A stretch of DNA of 64,000 nucleotides from Erythrobacteraceae bacterium (lineage in GTDB: Bacteria > Pseudomonadota > Alphaproteobacteria > Sphingomonadales > Sphingomonadaceae), in assembly GCA_027489065.1 (NCBI GenBank), contig JAIYAM010000009.1, forward strand, positions 88,018 through 152,017. The letters are read 5' to 3'. Each line of letters starts with the position of its first letter. Within the stretch, counting starts at the first letter, position 1. Below, in pieces: positions 61,336-64,000 of the stretch. The notes below the pieces were generated by a model. It saw only the letters and a program-made list of their open reading frames with translations, was not told where the DNA came from and searched no databases. The translations under genes were made by a program, and so were the position numbers.

Positions 61336-62202
61336 CTAAAGGAGGTTCTGCCGGAACCTGCGGCTGCCGCTGATCACCGCGCCCGAACGCAAGGAGATGT
61401 CGAAGTCCCCGCTCTGGCGCGTCTCTGTGGCTGCGATCGCCGCTCGCCGAACGAGGCGTGAGCGATGGACGCGGACGAAGCCGTGAGGTGCCAGCTCGGC
61501 TTCCATGTCCGCCATCGTCCGCCGCGCCAGCTCGGTGCCGAAGCTGCCGTGCAGCTCGACATAATTCCCGGCTGCGCCCACCCAGTCGATCTCATGGGGA
61601 CGCAGCATCACCACCCGGTTGCCGTCGCGCACCTCGATCAGCGCCGTCTCTCCTGACAGCGGCGGCCGAGGCGCTTCGGGACGGGCCACCAGCTGCCGCG
61701 CCAGCAGGAACACCGCGAGGATCGAGACATAGGTGATGAGGTCCTTGCGTGCCTCGAACAACAGCCGATCGGACCAGGGTTCTATCGGCGCGTAGTCCTC
61801 GCCTGCCAGAGCATAGGCAGCGATGCGCAAGCCGCCCATCAGCGCGGTGTGCGCGAAGGAGATCGCGATGAAGCCGGCGATGTGGCCCAGCCCCACCAGC
61901 CATAGCGGGCGTCTTGCGAGCCGGGCTGCGAATATCATCACCAGCGGCAGCAAGGCCAGCCACGCGACGAGGCTGGTGCCTTCGAGCATCCACGCCTGCC
62001 ACGCAGCAATCGGCCGACCCAGCGCGCGGCGCTGGTCAATCATGCTCGCCGCATTGACAGCCATGTAGAGAAGGCCTGCCGGGACGAATGCCACAGCGGT
62101 GAGCGCGCGGGGATCGCGCAGCAGCCGGTGCGCACCGCTCGCCCCTCGATCGCCGCCGCTCGTCACAACCCGTCCCGCGCTCCATCCCGCCGGCTCCGCC
62201 AT
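61336..62202 (-). CDS. LytTR-type transcription regulator with membrane N-terminus
   Basis: A 288-residue protein. About four membrane segments (ALTAVAFVPAGLLYMAVNAAS, GTSLVAWLALLPLVMIFAARLA, LVGLGHIAGFIAISFAHTALM, LITYVSILAVFLLARQLVA) are followed by a LytTR DNA-binding domain: NRVVMLRPHEIDWVGAAGNYVELHG and FVRVHRSRLVRRAAI. It lacks a receiver domain, so signals would act through the membrane part. It is divergent from the acyltransferase gene with 75 bases between, suggesting it regulates it. Confidence 0.88.
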   Translation of the reverse strand: MAEPAGWSAGRVVTSGGDRGASGAHRLLRDPRALTAVAFVPAGLLYMAVNAASMIDQRRALGRPIAAWQAWMLEGTSLVAWLALLPLVMIFAARLARRPLWLVGLGHIAGFIAISFAHTALMGGLRIAAYALAGEDYAPIEPWSDRLLFEARKDLITYVSILAVFLLARQLVARPEAPRPPLSGETALIEVRDGNRVVMLRPHEIDWVGAAGNYVELHGSFGTELARRTMADMEAELAPHGFVRVHRSRLVRRAAIAATETRQSGDFDISLRSGAVISGSRRFRQNLL

Positions 62203-62277
62203 CCGTCACCGATCCGGCGACAGCGCGGCTGGCCTCGGCCCATGTCAGCTCCGGTTTAGATGCGATGGAGACGCGAC

Positions 62278-63462
62278 ATGCAACACACTATCGCCATTCA
62301 GGGTCGGCAATACGGCCTCGACTGGCTCAGGATCGGCGCCTTTGCGCTGCTCATTTTCTACCACATCGGGATGTTCTTCGTGCCCTGGGGCTGGCACGTG
62401 AAATCCGCAGAGCCGGTCGAATGGGCGGTGTGGCCGATGATGGCGGTCAATCCGTGGCGGCTGATGCTGCTGTTCGTGATTTCGGGTGTCGTGTCGCGCG
62501 CGCTGCTGGCCAAGCTCACCGCGCCGCGCGAATTCGCCGCCAGCCGTTCGGTGCGACTGGCGGTGCCGCTGCTGGCGGGAATGGTGCTGTTCGTCGCCCC
62601 GCAGCCGTGGTTCGAGCTGCGCGACCGCGGGGTCTATGATGCAGGCTTCGTGCACTTCTGGCTCCATGATTACTTCGAGTTCGGCGGCAGTCGCGGCACC
62701 CCGCTGCCGACCTGGAATCACCTGTGGTTCGTCGCCTATCTGTGGGCCTATTCGCTGGTGCTGGCAGGGCTGGCAGCCTTGCCCGCTAAGGCCAGGGCGA
62801 GGCTGCAGCAGGGCTTCGACGCGGTGTTCGCCGGCTGGCGGCTGGTGCTGCTGCCGATCGCCTGGCTCGCTTTCGCGCGGCTGGTGCTGCACCCGGTGTT
62901 CGGCGAGACCCACGCGCTGATCGATGATCCCTATGCCCATGCGATCTACGGTTTCGCGTTCTTCTTCGGTGTCGCGCTGGCGCGTTCGGGCTCTGCATGG
63001 GAGTTCATCCTGCGTCACTGGCGCGGGCTGCTCGGCTTGGCGGCGCTGGCCTGCGCAGGCATGTTCGCGGTGCACGCCACCGGCGACGCAGGCCCTGCAC
63101 GGGATGCTGCCCGCGCACTGACCCGAGCAGGCTTGGCGTGGGGCGCGATCCTCGGGCTGCTCGGTTCTGCGCAGACCCGCCTCCACCATGACGGCCCCGT
63201 GCGGCGCTATCTGACCGAAGCGATCTTCCCCTATTACATCGCGCATCAGACCATCATCGTCGCGGCGGGTTTCTGGCTGAAGCAGGCCGGGGCGCAGCCG
63301 GAACTGGCATTCGGCGTGATCCTGCTGACGACCATGATCGGCTGCGCGCTGACCTACGAGATCGCGCGGCGGGTGAACTGGCTGCGGCCGATGCTCGGGC
63401 TGAAGCGGTTGCCCGTCGCTGCGCCGTCCGCGGGCTGGATCGCGCGAGCGCAGGGGAATTAG
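62278..63462 (+). CDS. acyltransferase 3 family membrane protein (OpgC-like)
   Basis: A 394-residue polytopic membrane protein of the acyltransferase 3 family. It starts with YGLDWLRIGAFALLIFYHIGMFFVPWGWHV, the typical first helix with conserved Arg and the catalytic-type His. Later segments include NPWRLMLLFVISGVVSRALLAK, NHLWFVAYLWAYSLVLA and FPYYIAHQTIIVAAGFWL. OpgC relatives add succinyl groups to periplasmic glucans. GGAG lies 7 bases before ATG 62278. The LytTR regulator next door is the likely controller. Confidence 0.88.
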   Translation: MQHTIAIQGRQYGLDWLRIGAFALLIFYHIGMFFVPWGWHVKSAEPVEWAVWPMMAVNPWRLMLLFVISGVVSRALLAKLTAPREFAASRSVRLAVPLLAGMVLFVAPQPWFELRDRGVYDAGFVHFWLHDYFEFGGSRGTPLPTWNHLWFVAYLWAYSLVLAGLAALPAKARARLQQGFDAVFAGWRLVLLPIAWLAFARLVLHPVFGETHALIDDPYAHAIYGFAFFFGVALARSGSAWEFILRHWRGLLGLAALACAGMFAVHATGDAGPARDAARALTRAGLAWGAILGLLGSAQTRLHHDGPVRRYLTEAIFPYYIAHQTIIVAAGFWLKQAGAQPELAFGVILLTTMIGCALTYEIARRVNWLRPMLGLKRLPVAAPSAGWIARAQGN

Positions 63463-63494
63463 CTTGCAAGCGGGCCTTGCGGGCCGCCCAACGA

Positions 63495-63526
63495 AAAACC
63501 CCGGCGGATCGCTCCGCCGGGGTTTT
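63495..63526. terminator. bidirectional intrinsic terminator
   Basis: ACCCCGGCGGA and TCCGCCGGGGT form an 11-bp stem around the loop TCGC, with A residues before and T residues after. It lies between the convergent acyltransferase and groEL genes and can stop transcription from both sides. Confidence 0.92.
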
Positions 63527-63646
63527 CTTGGTTCCTGAGGCTGGGCCGACTCCGGCAAAGCCGGAGTCGTCAGACGGGGCATTCCGGCCCCGCTGGCCGG
63601 CCTGCGGCGTGGACGGGTCAGCTTTTGCTGGCCCGCCCGCCTTAGG

Positions 63647-64000
63647 TCAGAACCCCATGCCGCCCATGTCGGGCATCGGGGGCGAAGCCGGCTTGTCTTC
63701 CGGACGCTCCACGATCGCCGCTTCGGTGGTGATCAGCAGGCCGGCGACCGAGGCCGCGTCCTGCAGGGCGGTGCGCACGACCTTGGTCGGGTCGATCACG
63801 CCGGCCTTCACCAGGTTCTCGTAGGTGTCGGTGGCAGCGTTGAAACCCTGCGTTTCGTCATTCTCGCGCAGCAGGTTGCCCGCAACGACCGCGCCATCAT
63901 GGCCGGCGTTCTGGGCGATCTGCTTGATCGGGGCGGTGATCGCCTTGCGGATGATGTCGATGCCGCGGGTCTGGTCTTCGTTCGCGCCCTTGAGGCCTTC
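63647..64000 (-). CDS. groEL: chaperonin GroEL, C-terminal part (cut by window edge)
   Basis: Only the last 117 or so residues are visible. They include [32 protein letters not shown] and [32 protein letters not shown]. The C-terminus is the Gly/Met tail PDMGGMGF typical of GroEL. It folds proteins inside a double ring with GroES and ATP. The start and groES are outside the window on the right. The 3' end is followed by a bidirectional terminator. Confidence 0.97.
   Translation of the reverse strand, partial: EGLKGANEDQTRGIDIIRKAITAPIKQIAQNAGHDGAVVAGNLLRENDETQGFNAATDTYENLVKAGVIDPTKVVRTALQDAASVAGLLITTEAAIVERPEDKPASPPMPDMGGMGF

Noticed and set aside
63548..63568. GACTCCGGC/GCCGGAGTC hairpin near groEL
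   Set aside because: A GC-rich hairpin without a T tract; the proper terminator is at 63495-63526.

Overview
The window is a stretch of a GC-rich alphaproteobacterial chromosome. The organism is most likely a member of the Sphingomonadales, and possibly of the Erythrobacter/Porphyrobacter group. This rests on protein-level recognition: a MipZ division-site ATPase, a class II GlpX next to homoserine dehydrogenase, a TonB/ExbB/multi-ExbD operon, HWE-family histidine kinases and dense xenobiotic-type oxidoreductases. Two perfect 16-bp parS sites (9488-9503 and 48011-48026) and mipZ (38731) suggest a chromosomal region handled by ParB, which is usually close to the replication origin. No plasmid, phage, integrase, insertion sequence or CRISPR array was seen.

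Region 1 (1 to about 19.9 kb) is a dense set of catabolic or tailoring oxidoreductases in short, alternating operons. It holds an acyl-CoA dehydrogenase (cut by the window edge), three cytochromes P450, a limonene-epoxide-hydrolase-like protein, a ThuA-like protein and two zinc-free MDR reductases. It also holds a molybdopterin oxidoreductase with a nearby mobA, two SDRs, a ketosteroid-dehydrogenase-like flavoprotein, a Rieske oxygenase, several AhpD/carboxymuconolactone-decarboxylase-like proteins, ABM monooxygenase-like proteins and SnoaL/NTF2 proteins. This looks like breakdown of a polycyclic, terpenoid or steroid-like substrate. The substrate cannot be read from sequence and no local regulator is visible. 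Copies of a palindromic repeat lie between these genes.

Region 2 (19.9-31.7 kb) is mostly housekeeping and membrane functions: a lipoprotein, MarC, a DUF475/TerC-like protein, a YciI-like protein, PutA, an endonuclease/phosphatase-family protein, dCTP deaminase, a saccharopine-dehydrogenase-like oxidoreductase and a ZnuD-like TonB receptor.

Region 3 (31.9-47.4 kb) begins with tRNA-Gly(GCC), a thioredoxin-TPR co-chaperone and a LON-substrate-binding-domain protein. Two divergent HWE kinases follow, one carrying an intact ethylene-receptor-type membrane domain. After tRNA-Gly(UCC) come panC, mipZ with a small J-domain gene, phosphomannomutase, an HscC-type Hsp70 with a degenerate J-like partner, and an Lhr-type helicase.

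Region 4 (47.4-64 kb) has the tonB-exbB-exbD-exbD operon with a terminator and parS at its end plus a third exbD, homoserine dehydrogenase behind a structured leader, and two tandem secreted paralogues. It continues with glpX, hydrolases, a formaldehyde-dehydrogenase-like ADH paired with an SRPBCC protein, a frameshifted GAF-EAL gene with a degenerate active site, and a LytTR regulator divergent from an acyltransferase. The last gene is the 3' end of groEL.
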